From positions 16,183 to 80,182 of the forward strand of contig VWZP01006707.1 in NCBI GenBank assembly GCA_013396995.1: DNA of 64,000 bases. Direction: 5' to 3'. Origin of the DNA: Dicaeum eximium (Eukaryota > Chordata > Aves > Passeriformes > Dicaeidae). Shown here piece after piece: positions 11,255 to 24,760 of the stretch. Made by a program: the position numbers and the translations under genes. The notes under the pieces were generated by a model. It was not told the DNA's origin, ran no database searches, and saw only the letters and a program-made list of their open reading frames with translations. Each line of letters opens with the position of its first letter. The stretch's first letter is position 1.

Positions 11255-11345
11255 CCAGTTGTGTATGTGTAGGTATACACACATACATACATACAAACAT
11301 GTGTATGTACATGCATATATGTGAACTCACACACATACACACAGT
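11255..11345 (+). repeat. Imperfect GTAT / CATA / CA microsatellite
   Basis: A mixed repeat of GTGTATGTGTAGG, ACATACATACATAC, ATGTGTATGTACATGC and CACACACATACACAC units with partial inverted symmetry between the GTATGTGT and ACATACAT parts. Confidence 0.8.
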
Positions 11346-12374
11346 GCATGTAATTGAGAAGCAGGCAAATGACAGAAGATGTTAATTCTTCAGTAAGCAA
11401 TTAACGCTTTAAATCGCTTGAGCACCTTGCTTCTTGAGCACTCTGCCATCCCAAACTTTTCCATCTATCATATAACTATAAACCTGTTATCTTTGGTCAT
11501 TTCAGGTTAGACTATTTCAAGTGAATTTAGACACTGCTAAATTTACATGCTCCTTGTGGCAGTCTTCTAAAAATGAACTGGGAGGCAGATGTTAGTGAGA
11601 ACTTTTCCTTTGTTTAGCAGAACATATAATTCATCTAAGAATATAGGTTTAATGATAGTCATCCCAGAGAAATCTGAATTAGACAGTGTAAGTTAGTAGT
11701 TACAGGATGGAGCACATCACAGACATACTTTCACGGTACTCTAAGTTATGCAATTGTTGTTTAAGCACTATTTCCTGCTTCTCCTAAATTAATTAATTAT
11801 CTTGAATTAATGAATGAGGTCCAGAAAGGCAAAGCAAAACAACCTCTCCTTGATTTGTACCTTTATCCCAGTTCTTGGATGGCCAGGTTCAGTACTGGAA
11901 GCTCCCATTTAGTTCTTAGCCAACGCATGCCAAAGCTAAAAGCATTTCAGAGTTCAGACAGTCTTCTTGATACACTTTGGACCCTGAGTTCCTGAGAACA
12001 GACCTAACTAATACACCATGGCAGAGAATAGAGTTTAGTGGATATGTTATCTCAGTCAAACTGCTGGATGCTGTTTCGATCTTCTCTTAGGTATTGGGTC
12101 TCCATTAATTTCTAGTGTTAAGCATATGGTTTAGAGAGATGTTTCCATTTTCACGATATAGCAATTGGCTAATGATGCCTAGTTAAAGTCTCCAGTAATG
12201 ATGTGCTTTTAAAAATACATATGGAAAGACACATACATTGACTTGGGTTATAAAGACCAGTGAAATATACTTGTACATTGAAATATTATTGAGCATATGG
12301 CAAATTTCAGTGGCTGCAGGCAGGCCTGTAGTTTAGAGCAAAGAATGGCATATTCGAAGATCAGATTTCTCTTA

Positions 12375-12500
12375 CCAGTTCTGACATTAATTTTCTGACT
12401 GATCTTAGGCAGGTCACACGGACTCCTTAGAAGGCTGTTTTGCCATCTGTAAAACGAAAATAACAGCTTTTAGTTACTTTTGTAAAACTCAGTATGATCT
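12375..12500 (+). mobile_element. MIR-like fragment, forward
   Basis: CTGACATTAATTTTCTGAC, CTTAGGCAGGTCAC and GCCATCTGTAAAACGAAAATA appear in MIR order (tRNA-unrelated core: GTGACCTTGGGCAAGTCAC then CATCTGTAAAATGGGAATAA). Diverged and inactive. Confidence 0.55.
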
Positions 12501-15500
12501 TTCACTAAATATTTCCATTGAGTTCAACACACAACGATAAAAAGTTCAAAGCTGGAGCTAGGTAGTTTTACATCAGCTGAGGCCTTAGCTCATGCAATTG
12601 AGGTAAATGTAACATTTCAAGACAAACAATTGCCTGGCAAGAAACAGGCGCATTCGGGCAGGGGCTGTGTTACATGCGGAAGAAATCGGTATTACGCAAA
12701 CAGAGATTTCTGAGCCACCCTCGCTAGCTGGCAGCACTTGAGAATTCCCCAAAGGACATCCCGGCCAAAGTCACTGGGAATCTCTTCTTGTTTTTCCTTC
12801 CCCCTGAACAAATCTGGAATTCTTGGAAGACAGGTAATGAGTCTAGGGAGAAGCTGGAAGAGTACAGAGTAACCCCAATGGCAGCTTGCTCACGGTGATC
12901 AGAAGCAGTGACAACTGCATTGTCTGCGGTGAACTTGGGGCGAACTGCCTGAGTTTTAACCTGCAAGTGTGTGTGTGGGTGTCACACAAACCTACCACCA
13001 CTGCTGGCATTTAGTAGGCACAAGTCAGTTTTCTCCAGGTAGACACCAAATATTCGACTTGTCATAGAGACTGGATTTGCCTCTGTCTGACATTGTTTTG
13101 GTGCAAGGGAGGGGAGAAGAAAACCAGTCCGACAGTACTCAACGGAGATTACCAGGACTTGAAACTGGCATTTCCTAGTGTGCACAGAAGAAACTTGGGA
13201 TTCTAGCAGGAATCCTCTCTCCCAGCTGATGCTGAGTCTAAGGTTCCTATGTGGTTTCCTGCATCAGGGCATGCTCTCAAGGCAGAAGACTTCTACTGCC
13301 AGTTGCTTTCAGCTGAGCAAAGAATGTAATCGGGTCACACAGGGCTTCATTACAGGGAATACACTCCTTTAAATTCAGACTCTTTTCCATCAGACACAAA
13401 CCTGGTATTATCTTCTTTTTATCATTGCAAATAAAGGACGGGCTCATAAAGCAGAGGTTACAGACAATGTTACTGCAGCTGAAAGAGTAAATGAATGCTC
13501 ACAGCATTTCTCTTTGTCTTATTCATCGTATCTGGCCATTGGAAGGTTGTATGGGGGGAAATACAATAAGCTAGATGCATTTTTTCTAATTTTCATATTG
13601 CAGAGATATTAGCTCAACAGAGCCAGTCAGCAAGTAGAATTGGTTGTGCCTGGGAAGTTTTGAACTCCCTGTTCTGTGAACCTTGAAGTTCAGAACCGTA
13701 TCGGCCCCTTTATCACATAAAAATCCCAGCCCTTCCTTTTTCTCTAGATGTATAAAGAGCTTGATTTTTGCTGGAAGTTAAATATTTTCAAGATTTTGCA
13801 ACTACTGAATTATTGCTGCATTCTGCCATAGAGGTTGCTGCAGTTCTGCGCTGGGTGAGTGAATCTTATGGAGCTAAACCTCACTCACCAGAATCAGTAT
13901 TATGTGAAAAAAAAACTCATTTGACTTTGGGAGAAAAGAGGAGAAAATATAAGTGGCTTGGCCAAGAAATGACGAAGGGGTGAGAACAATATAGCGATCT
14001 GAAGGGCACAGTCCTTCCAACAGGAAAGGAATTATTCACATTTAAACAAAGCACTATAGGCAGGAATGAAGGGAGGGAAATAAGAAAGGAAACATTTAAA
14101 TGGTAGCAGAAGGTATCCCCTGATAGGGAGGTCCATTAAAATGTGGAATTGCATCCCATAGGAATTCCTGATTTCTTGGAACATATATAACTAGGTGGGA
14201 TTAATAACAAGAAAATATACAATAAAAAATAATATTGTGTTGGCTAAAGAGACAGATAATGGTCTAGCAGGGCAGCTGGACCTTTTGTGATATGATGACA
14301 TGGTGCATACAAAACAAAGTTGTGTTTTCAGACACATATCAAATATCAAAAAACTCCCATCTCTAACCCCAAAGCCTATTCAAACAAAAGATTTTCATAT
14401 TACTTGAATAACAGTATTTAACTTAAAAGCAGTTGAGCAAGGCTGAGCTTCACTTAGATTCCATTGTCCTTAATTAAGGCATGATGAAATTCAAATGGAA
14501 TTTAGGCTCTCCACTTAAGATCAGCAAAATATTTAGAGATCACACTTTTGGTGTTGGTCTCTATAAATGGTAATCTAGAGACTTCAAAAAGCCTTTGCCA
14601 TTGGTCTGACATCCACATAGCTCACTGGGGATTTAGGAAATCCCATCTCTGTGTAGATGGCTCTAACAATGATTACTGCTCGTGAAAGCATCAGAAAGGT
14701 TTGAGGTCTTCTCCCAAATGATTATTTTTTAAACTGAGACTAACAGGAATGAGGATTTTTTCCACTGTAATTAAAATTAACCTATTGGAGCCTATAGGTG
14801 CATTGCCATATTTATCAGTCCCACCTGTTCAAAAATGCCAAGGCAAGAGCCTAAACTATGTAACTGGCATAAGAATCATGAGCACTTGTAATACAATGTA
14901 GGTTTGTTTTCACTTGTTTTCTCTTTTCTACTCTAAATTTTAAAGGGGATTTGGATATCTGACTCCTATTAAACAACTTTAAAAACATCTTAACAATGCA
15001 GCCCTTTGAGTCTTCTGAGAGCTGACAGGTCCCTTTTCAAGCCCCCACAAGCACTGGCAACATACTTTATTAAATGAGAACTGAAATTCTCATGCTACCA
15101 CTTGACTAGAGGAGCTGGAAAACCCAAAAAGCCATGGTTAGGCTTGTGATGAAATACTAGACACTATGATATTCAGCACTAGCCTCCAATTTTCTCTATT
15201 GCCAGTAACTGAGGCTGATTTTGCTGCACTTACATGGCTATCTACCCAGCTGAAATTCACAAATCTAATCACTTGGTTCCCAAACTCCTCAGGGTGCACT
15301 TACAAATATTCATTTCCAATCAATTTACACCTGCTAATATTTCTCAATGCTCACATGTGATCACAGAGTCAGAAGAAATGCCAGTGCTCACTATTTCTAC
15401 TGCAATAGCATAAAGAAGCTCTGTGCATAGATCACAAACCATTGTCCAAGACAGGCACAGCGTAAATAGGAATTTCTTTCAAGAGGCACTTTTAGAAAAT

Positions 15501-15778
15501 CAGTATATACACATGTCTTGGTTTACACCAGCCTCTTAGCTTCAACTAGGCTCATAATTCAGACAGTCCTCAAGGTTTCAGGGGTCCTGAAACAAACATC
15601 TTTGTCTGTCATAGGAAATGAGATATGTGGGAAGGTCTCACTCATCAAGTCCAAGTCTGGGTAAAAAGCAGAGCAAAACTGGAGAGTCCTTTTTTGTGTG
15701 CTCATATTTGACAAGACAGAGGCTGAACACCAGCTAGGCTGAAAGAGCCTCCCCCCTCTTCCATGATAAGTAGGCATA

Positions 15779-15795
15779 TAAATAAATAAATAAAT
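15779..15795 (+). repeat. AAAT microsatellite
   Basis: Four AAAT units in intron 3. Confidence 0.85.
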
Positions 15796-16149
15796 GGCAT
15801 CCTAACTGCACTGAGAACTCAATAAAACAATCACATCAAATATGAGTAGGTATAAATCTCATGTCTGCACAGGTAACCCACTCAATTGCTTTTATTATGG
15901 CTCAGCCTGACTCCATTTATTACCATCCGTGGCCTGAGTGAAGGATGTTTGCATGGAGGGTGGTCTCCTGGTGAAATCCTATCCCTGGAGCAGTGGCAGT
16001 CAGCCCATACAGAGGTGGATTTTGGTGGGGAGACCAAAGGCAGATCCATCTGTCTGCATGAAAACTAATCAATAACCCTGTAACTAGACCCCTTGTCACT
16101 GGGAAATGGACAACACAATAGTTCAATCCTGAAGCCACAGGAGAGGAAT

Positions 16150-16640
16150 AGCTGTGGTTTGGGTATGAAGAATGACAGGATATATGCATGAAATGTTTGA
16201 GACATATGGAGAGAATATGTCTGTCCATATAGACATTGGGGAGGAGCAATGGTATAGAGGGAGTGTAGAGGGTACATTAGTATACAGTTGGCAGATTTGA
16301 AAGGTTGGTGTGTTCAGGAGTGCGTATGGGGAACAAAAAAGCCGAACTATTCTGCATTTTTTTTGTACAGGACATTTATACAGGGACTCCAAGAGCAAGG
16401 CAGGTACCTTTGGCAAAATGTGCCTGCTGGTTGGATACTACATACTGGTATATGGCAGAGAACACGTGTCTCTGAGCAGGCACGGAGATGGTGACACAAA
16501 ATGCTGGTACGCAAAAGGAAGCATATTCAGGAGTTCAGTGCAGTCAGGGAAGGATATTCCTTTGTCCTTTGTCTGGCTTGGGATTTATGTGTGTACTAGT
16601 TTTGACAGAGAGGAGGAAGAGTGATGTGCCAAAAACCTGA
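16150..16640 (+). repeat. G/A/T-rich strand-skewed degenerate stretch
   Basis: C-poor on the + strand with recurring ATGG, TATGGAGAG and GGTATATGG words but no fixed unit that I could phase by eye. It may be a decayed tandem array. Confidence 0.3.
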
Positions 16641-17779
16641 GCTAATGGACACAGACACACTTCCCAGAAAATGCTATATATGAAACATTTACCCAAACCT
16701 CGCTGCTAATTTAGGAAGGGAAATTCTGGTGGCTTGTCTCTGCCTCTATAAAAAATAGAAATAGGACATTTCTTGCTTTTGTCATCCTCTAGCTCTGCAG
16801 TTCCTGTAGCATATCTAAAACCTGCATAGCATATTATTCCCCAGGCTTCTAGCAACTCCCTAACACATGCACACATACACAGGTAGGATGGAGTTTGCCT
16901 CTAATAATTGTTCACTCCTGGGGGAAGATTTACTCTTTTATGTTTAGCTCCATTTTCAACAGATCCTCCTCCTTCCAAGGTAAGAATTCTTCCCTCTCTG
17001 TATAGGTCCAAGGCATAAGGGTTAAATAGCCATCTCTGCTTGGAAGACAAATTGCTTCAAGATTAGTGATCAGCTCTGCTCAAAATGCCCATCACTGTAT
17101 TTCATTTGAGAAGGGTGGTACTCATGTTTTGCAAGCAGACTGATGTCTGCTTGCTAATTTACACAAGGAAAAGCAGAGACTGCAACCAGACAACAAAATC
17201 ACAAAAGAAACCCTCACGTATCTGTCAGACAGGATGCCCTGTACCACCTCTGGTTCCAGGGTAGTTTGCATAGTTCTGGCAACAAAAAGAGCACTCATTT
17301 AATTGGTCAGGAAGGATTAATATCTCAGCCCTTTGATTCCCAAAACCAATCCTCATTTGTTTCAAGCTGGGCCAAAATACAACAGCAACCTCATTACCCC
17401 ACTGCCCACTTTCAAGCTCTCACTTTAAAACTGCATTGGATTCTTTGAGCACTAAGTTTTGGGCTCTTCTTAAAGGGATTACTGCCTTTCAATACACTCA
17501 TGTTTCTCTAAAAATTCTTTTAAGAATAAGTTTTGGTCGTATACCTCTACAAAGAAAGACCACAGTATGATGTAGAAATACATATTCATTTATAAAATCA
17601 ATGTGAATGGAGAAGATTTATAAGAGAAGAGAAAATGAAGGAATAATAGTTCTGAAGAAAAGGATATCATGTTTGCAAACCAAGTGCATGGGAAGTGTAT
17701 TTCAGGGATACGCTACTTACAAAGGCAGTGCAAGCAGAGGCAGAGTGGAAAATGTGCCATGTCCCAAATGCCCTTTCTC

Positions 17780-19440
17780 TATAGAACAAAAAGCAAATTT
17801 AGAGTTTAAAAGAGACAATATTTGTAGTGCTGACTCTGACAGATGAGCCACAACATGAAGTTACCAGGATAGGAAGAGAGCACAATTGGGTGGGGTTCAA
17901 TAAGGAAAGGGCAAGAGATAAGGATAGAGTGAAAGGCTAAAGCAGATTTGAATTGTATATTGCCAAAATCAGACCTGCTGTAGCTTTCCAGAAGGCAGTT
18001 TGGGCCACTGTGCCAAATAAGGTGCCGCGTCATTCAGTACTAACATCCAACTCCCTTATGTGGCTTTAACAATTTCAGGCTACACATGTGCCTGAGTTTA
18101 GGATCTGTGAGTATGAAGGCAGACAGGATGGGGACAGAATAAGTGGGTCTGGCTGCATGCAGATTCTTGTGAGAGGCACAGGCTGCAGAGCAGGGAGGAA
18201 CTGCATGGATGAGTTTGTATGCTTGCACATGAGAAAGCACACACAAATTTGTAAAAAGATGAGTGCCATGATTCTAAACCCCCTTTGCAGTTTACATGAG
18301 TTTTTGTGACCTGCAAATATTTAAAGAAAAATACGTGCATATGGCATACCTATGGCTCTTCATGCCCCACAGACAAAACTGGGAGAGCTGGTGGCACAGG
18401 GAGACATGAAATGGAAGGGAGTGTGGCCCATTTCAGGTGGATGTGTGTACAAGGAAATGCCCCTGGCACAGTGAAAGACAAGGGATAAAGTGATCCTGGG
18501 GAGCACAGACTTTTGAAGCATGCATGCATGAGGAGGATGCCAGCCCTGTAAATGAAGCCTTAGCACTGTTCAGAGCACCACCTTCCAAAATGAAAGCACT
18601 TTCTGCACCTCTTGAATATGCTCCAGGATCACTCTGTGCACAGTGAAGTAATTTGAGCATGGAAACCTGGGTGCCTTTGTGCAGATAAACCTTTGAGTCT
18701 CTATTGTTCCACTAGACAATCTTCTCTGTAATGGATATTTGGGCGAGACGTGCCCTACACCCCACAACATGTGTACAAGGAGGAGCACTGGGCATATCAC
18801 TAGGGCAACATGTCCAGCTGGGAGTATAGACTTTTAGCAAGTAGGTATTATTGGTCTGTGTAAGAACTAAGAATAGTCTTATCCATGGAAACAACGTCGC
18901 AACTCTGCAGTTACACGCAGGGAGTCACAGTGGTGGGCAAAGGCACAGCAATATGTGGGACTCTGCATGGGATTCTGTGCCACTGCTTCCCCAGGGCCAG
19001 AGAGTCTTGTAAATGCACTGATGAGCCATGGCTCTTTGCAGATGCAGGGGGGAGTCCTAACAGTGCTCATATGTTGTGGGGATAAGGTGCTTTGGCAGCT
19101 GTACCTCCAGTGTGCTGAGGAAACACAGCTGGTGAGATGGGCAGCACCAGCAACACAAACACGTGTGCAAGCGTGTGTGTGTGACAAAGTGGCATCTGCT
19201 GAGATGTGTGAACACAAAAGGTGCATGGCAGAGCAAATACATATATAAAACAAAATGTCATGCACAAATGTAGGGACATGTGCCTGTGGTGGGTACCAAG
19301 TGCAGCCGAGAGAATGAGGGGCATATATCGCATGATACATTTGTCAGGGAGTGGATGTGTGGCAGTTCACTTGATACATGATGCAAGAAGAGGATACCTG
19401 GGGATAGTGGGGGCAGAGGAGATTTCACTAAAGGAGATAT
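17780..19440 (+). repeat. G/T- and A/G-rich degenerate stretch
   Basis: Over about 1.6 kb the + strand is enriched for GTG, ATG, GGCA and CACAGG-type words (for example GTGTGCAAGCGTGTGTGTG at about 19160). This generates long but meaningless antisense reading frames full of Cys, His and Thr. I could not define a constant period. Confidence 0.3.
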
Positions 19441-20639
19441 TTCTAATTATCGTTATAGTTTAGTGCACTGGACTCTGCCCTTCTCTCCTCTCCCCTCCCC
19501 TTACACTCTTTTCCTCATTACCCAGGTTATCTTGTTTGGGTTAAGAGGCCAATTTCAACAGACTATAATTGAAGAGTGAAGAGAATCTGATAAGATAAGG
19601 AAGGGACATCATTCCTCAAGGGATCAATAGAGGTTTCATGTTCCTCCTTCCCCTGCTGTGTCCCTAACACGCTAACACTGTGTCCATGGGCCGGGTTTAT
19701 TTACTCTGCTTGTCTGCAAGACTGGAAAGGAAGTGTGGGAGTAGAGGGGGGCTGCAGCCTGTCTGCCACACAGCCAGAGTGGGGAAGGGGCATAAGGAAG
19801 GGACCACAGTCTCCTCTGGGACTCATGAGGAGGCAGGGAGGTGACAAGTCTGATACCGTCCTGGCCCTGGCAGGGGCACAGATTAACAGGGGAGGTGTTC
19901 ACCTTTGGCTTTTCATCTCGTCATCGTGCTCTGGAAGGAAAGGATATTGATAATTTTTCTTGATTTAGGCTTGCTTTCCCTAGCATCCATGTGTAGACAA
20001 GCTCAAGCTTTTTATAAGGGCTCACAGGGCAACCTCTCAGGGCCCCTCAGGGTGACTGAGGCATAATTACCCCTTGCACAAGGAGGGCTGGTAGCTGCTC
20101 CTGAGTAGGTAAATGTTCGTATCTGAAGTTCGGGCTTGACAGACCCAGTATCTCACAAGCTGTCTGTAGTTTTTTGGACCAAACCAGCATGTTTGGGATC
20201 CCTTTAAGAAACATGAAGCTGCCTCAGCAGTGAATACAGGTCCTCATGGCAGGGCTGCTGGGGCTCCCACACTGCAAAGGCAGAGTTTGTTCCTCTCCTG
20301 ACTCATGCTCTTTGGCAGGAAGATGTGTATCCCACAGAAGCAATGTGAGATCCATAGGAACCCGTGCCCATGTGAGATGCATATGAATGTGCAGGCAGCT
20401 GGGGCACTGTAAAGAAGTCCCTCCAGGAGGCCCAGCCTCTCACATCAGGCAAGCTCTGTGGATGTTCCTCTGTCCCTGCAGCTGGTGTAGGAATGCTCAT
20501 GCACAGGGAGATGAGCTGAGAGGTCAGCACAGTACAGGATACAATCCAGATGCCATACAACAGGGCTGGGCAAGTTGCTGGAGAGACTGAGACATGGAGG
20601 GGTCTGGGGCTGAGATATCTTCTTCCAGCTGATTTCTCT

Positions 20640-20785
20640 TTTATTTTTAACACCCAGAGAAACAGACGCTGAGAGCAAGTCAGTCATGCAGTGAGCATGT
20701 GGCAGAGTTGGGAATACAACCCAGATCCCCTGACTCCCAACCTCAGGCTTTAACCACTAGACCATGCTTCCCTCTAAGCCACCTT
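20640..20785 (-). mobile_element. MIR/tRNA-SINE-like fragment, reverse
   Basis: Read on the + strand, GTGGCAGAGTTGGGAATACA (20699-20718), ACCCAGATCCCCTGACTCCC and TTTAACCACTAGACCATGCT follow one another. This is the reverse complement of the tRNA-related head of MIR-class SINEs, with the B-box region at the AACCCAGATC part. Upstream GAGAAACAGACGCTGAGAGC matches the core region. This is the clearest interspersed repeat in the window. Confidence 0.7.
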
Positions 20786-20959
20786 GAACTTTCCTCAGTG
20801 AGGATGGGGGCTACTAAGCCTCTGTGGGCTGCAGTTTACCAAGCTGTCAGGAGTGTGCTCACTGGACCGCCTCACCAGAGACAGCCTTCCTCACGCATGC
20901 TAAAAAAGTTGAAAAGAAATTCATTTCATGGCCGGTGGTTGCTTAAAAAAGGCGATTCC

Positions 20960-21190
20960 AGCATATGTATGTGATAAATGTTAACTGTGCATTAATCGCA
21001 TTAAAGAGGACCCTATAAACTTTTCATTTCTAATTAAATTCTGGCCGGTGATTCTGGCGAAGCCAGCTCACTCCGGGCCTTTGTTTATGTGGAAAATTAA
21101 AATGCAAATACAATGGAATTTATTTCCATTACTAGAGTGATATGCTGGGCTCCTCTGTTTAACAGCCTCCAATTATTTTTCAAACAGGTC
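20960..21190. promoter_or_regulatory. Candidate conserved non-coding element, intron 3
   Basis: A 230-base non-repetitive block with clustered developmental factor motifs: GCATTAATCGCATTAAAG, TTTCTAATTAAATTCTGG, an octamer-like ATGCAAAT (21102-21109) and TCCAATTATTTTTC. It also keeps CpG dinucleotides (GGCCGG, GGCGAAG, CTCCGGG) in an otherwise CpG-poor intron. This combination is typical of deeply conserved enhancers near developmental genes. Conservation itself cannot be seen from one sequence. Confidence 0.45.
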
Positions 21191-22199
21191 TCTCTCCCTC
21201 TTTCCCTCCCTCTCTCCCTTCATCACTCCCTCATTTTTTTCCCTTCTCCTTATTGCCCTGATGCTGCTACCCCAGTGTGAGGGGTGGGATCTGGTAAAGC
21301 AGTGGGTGGGCTAAGGATCATGTAATCTGTTCAAGGTCAAATTCAGGCCAGAATACAGAGGAAAAAGTGGGGAAAAGACTGTGAGAGCACAAACAAGGCA
21401 GCAAGGGAAGTAACAAGGCTTGAGCTAATGCAAGGATGAGTAAGGAGTTACGTGTTAGCAACCTCACTGAAAAATATAAGCTAAATTCACTGGCTTGCTA
21501 AATCCCAGTCATATAGATAGCCTGACTGAGAGAGGTCATAGATCTTTCCCTGATGAGATATTTTGATGAGAGGGCACAAGTGACAACTCTCTCTGGAAGT
21601 TTTCTGGATCTTTCACAGCCTTTTTCATAGACTTTGTCTGGACGTGACTGCTGCTGGGCTAAATCCTGATGGCTGAGGAAGGACAGAACAGGGCTAATGC
21701 CAGACACATTGCCTGTGCAGAGCAAATAAATTAATGCAGCAATGACACATAATCATCAGCTGAAAAATAACTGAACTCTCTTGTTCATTTCCAAGGGACC
21801 AAATGTGGCCACATTGTCTTAAAGCATTACTGCACAATACCTGCACAAGTCAGAAGCCATTGCACGAACCCAGAGATTCATTGTACATTTAAAATTTCTT
21901 AACACATATATTTACCGCTAAATGCTGCTGACAGAGAATCCCATTCTTTCTTACATATATGAGAGACCCAGGTCATTTCAGACTTGGGAACGTTGCTAGT
22001 CAGTCACACACAGATCAGAGGCATCTGTTAACTGACACAGATGCCCTTCTATGCATTAATGTAGAAAGTCATACAAGAAGACCCTTGCAAAGGCAAGCGT
22101 GCACTTCACTGAAGACATGTAGTAATTTATAGATCCTTTCACAGGCTCAGTCAAACCTATTTGAAACTGCACAGAATTGTCTTGCATGCAATTGTGAAG

Positions 22200-23350
22200 A
22201 GCCTTAGCCAAAAACATGACTGAAAGGTCTTAGCAAAATCCCTGAGTACACCAGGAGACACACACACCTTGAAGCATGCAGCTGAGAACTGCCAGACGTG
22301 CCACCCCACGTGTCACACACACACATGAGAGATGTCACTTTGGCATGCCCTGCGGGCAGGGAGAGCTCGTGAGCCAAAGGGATATTCTTTAGTGCATGTG
22401 AGCATCTTAAGGAATCACCTAGTGTAAATGATCCTGCCCCAGCCGAGACAGGGAAACAGGAGAAGGACACATTCACTTACAACACTGAAAAGAGGCCATT
22501 ACCCAGTCAAACAACCCAATCCCTGACATCATTATTCAATACACAGGAGCCCTGAAATGCACACTAACTCAATCACACGATTACAAAATAATAGTGATGG
22601 AATCAATGAGACAGACATGCAGACATACAAAGCACACCCAGCCTGGTGTTAATACACAATAACAGCCGCCCAACAAGCGAATACAAAACAGCCATTCACG
22701 ACCACAGGGCAAAACACCAAAACATGGGGCCACGTTCTCAAGGGAGACTTGAAAACTCTGGTAACAAAACCCACCCTTGCCAGAGGGGTCTTAGGGTACA
22801 GGCAAAATCTGGCAGTTGTCAGTCTAGTGAGCAGCAAATAGTAAAAGCCTTGTTGAGCAGCACAACTGAGCACATTCATGTCCTAGTGAGGCTGGTGGGC
22901 TCCCAGGGCACTCAGAACCATTCAGGATTGCACCCACAGCCTTGAAATAGATTGATCTAGTGAAGTGACACCTGCTCAGTGACCAAAAGCATCATGCAGG
23001 CACTCTTAATACAAGAAAGGGTGCACGACATTCAAGCCTCACCAAAACACAAGCCATTATAAGAAAGGAAATCTTACAGAATATTACAAACAAAACAAAT
23101 TCACACTGTGGACAGATCAAAATACTGTTCAGTACCCAAAGCCACAGAACCATCTCACAGCTGTGCTTCTGCAACACAGCCAAATCCTCTTCCCAAACCA
23201 CAACAGCACCCCCAAACCTAACCCAGCACTAGTGTCTTTTTTCTTCAGAGAGGAAAAAAGCAAAGTGACACATAGAACAGGCTCGTAATGCCACAAATAA
23301 TCAACCTTCCTTGTGCCTCGCAGATTCTGCCAGACCACGCTAACCCAAGC
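22200..23350 (+). repeat. A/C-rich strand-skewed degenerate stretch
   Basis: About 1.1 kb rich in CACA, AACA, ACCAA and CATTCAC words on the + strand and poor in G and T. It looks like a decayed CA-type or minisatellite array. No intact unit was found. Confidence 0.35.
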
Positions 23351-23599
23351 GCTTAACACACAGCCCAAACAGCAAGCTTTTGCAAATCCTGCATGATCTT
23401 CTTGGGAGGGAGATGGGGGAGCCAGGCTGCAAGTCCTTTCCCTGGCACAGCAGGCAGCAGCTCGTAGCAGGCTGCGTGCACAAGAATATGCTGTTATTGA
23501 AACAGCCAGCAAGGCTGGGGGAAGGCTGCTGTTGGTTGTGTGTGCCTGCGTGTGTTGTGTGTACAGGAATTCCCCTTCCTCTACCCAGTGCCGCTGCTT

Positions 23600-23785
23600 G
23601 TAGCCATTAAAAAGCCCAGGTCCTCATGCTGGGTGTTCAGTGAGTATTGATTCGGTCTGCAAGCAATTTTAATATTTCTTCAGGGACTTTCCAGCAACAG
23701 CACAAGTCATTAATTCACCCTCCCAAATTGCTTATTCAATAGAAGGAACATGGCTCCTGAATAAAGTCCCAGAATTTATGTGACT
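23600..23785. promoter_or_regulatory. Candidate conserved non-coding element, intron 3
   Basis: Unique-looking sequence with GCAAGCAATTTTAATATTTC, GTCATTAATTCACC (23706-23719) and CCCAAATTGCTTATTCAATAG. The 14-base motif recurs exactly in a second candidate element in the 21 kb intron. Homeodomain-type cores are dense; function is inferred. Confidence 0.4.
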
Positions 23786-24289
23786 CACATGAGTCAGGAG
23801 GTCAAACAACTGTTATGGAGTGAAGTTAAAAATCCAAATAAAATATTGACACTTTTTTGGGAGTGAGAGGAGGGGGAAGGGAGAAAGGAAAGAAAAGGTA
23901 TTTAAAATAGGGTTTTGTTGCAATGCCCCCAGGATAAAGAACAGAAAGAGATTGAAGACAAGCTGGAGTTTGTAAAATCAATGGGATTTATTGCATATCC
24001 GCTTGGCATTTAATAACTCCTTCCTTTCCATCTTCCCCTGCTCTGTTTGTACATGGGGGATATAAAAACTACAAATAGCCAGCCACAAAGTACACAGATG
24101 GACACCCCAAACACGCACACACAAAGGCAGGTATATGCAGGGATGAATGTTACTGGGAGGCAGTGGCATAGCATCAGAAGGTCCTCTCAGGACTCAGTAT
24201 CTTGACTGAGGATACTGATAGAGCCATTCACACAGGGAATTACATTATGCCCATATAGTAGCAGGGAGTGTGTGTCCACAGTCTCAGTT

Positions 24290-24400
24290 TAAAAAGAGGC
24301 TGGGAGGGGAAACTGAGGCACAGAGTGAATTAAAAGACTCTGCTCACTCACAGAGCTCATCAACAGGGATCCAGGTCTGCTGGTGCCCAGTTTGTGTTTT
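24290..24400 (-). mobile_element. MIR-like fragment, reverse
   Basis: GGGGAAACTGAGGCACAGAG (24306-24325) is a MIR hallmark in reverse orientation. It is followed at the expected distances by a degenerate CTCACAGAGCTCATCA and GGGATCCAGGTCTGCTGGTG, matching the TCACACAGCTAGT and GGATTCGAACCCAGGTCTG regions. Confidence 0.65.
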
Positions 24401-24479
24401 TTGCTGCTGAATGATGGTGCCTTTTACAGGAATGAAAGCACTCACAGTGACCAAGATCAGGCCTCAAGAAGGCACCCAT

Positions 24480-24760
24480 CTCACAGGAGGGACACACAAA
24501 CCACACAAAGAAATGGATCTACAGACATCATGCAAGCCCATCCATATGCAGATAGATGCACACACAGATACAAATACATACATGCTTTCACTAAGCTCAT
24601 TGATATTCAGAAAGCAGCGCAGCCAGATCATGCTCAGAAGTAGGAGCACACCTGCAGACAGACAGACCTGCAATGGCCTGTGTGCACAAACCCACCAGCA
24701 CACACAGACACACGCTGATACATCAGTACAGCCACACAAAGTCACTGCCTCTGCAAGCCC
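24480..24760 (+). repeat. CA/GACA-rich degenerate stretch
   Basis: Imperfect CACACAGA, GATACAAATACATACATG and CAGACAGACAG words on the + strand, continuing the A/C skew of 22.2-23.3 kb after an interruption. Confidence 0.45.

Noticed and set aside
18879..19340. 153-codon minus-strand frame rich in Cys and His
   Set aside because: Generated by the degenerate GTG/CACA-rich repeat; the Cys/His pattern has no zinc-finger spacing.
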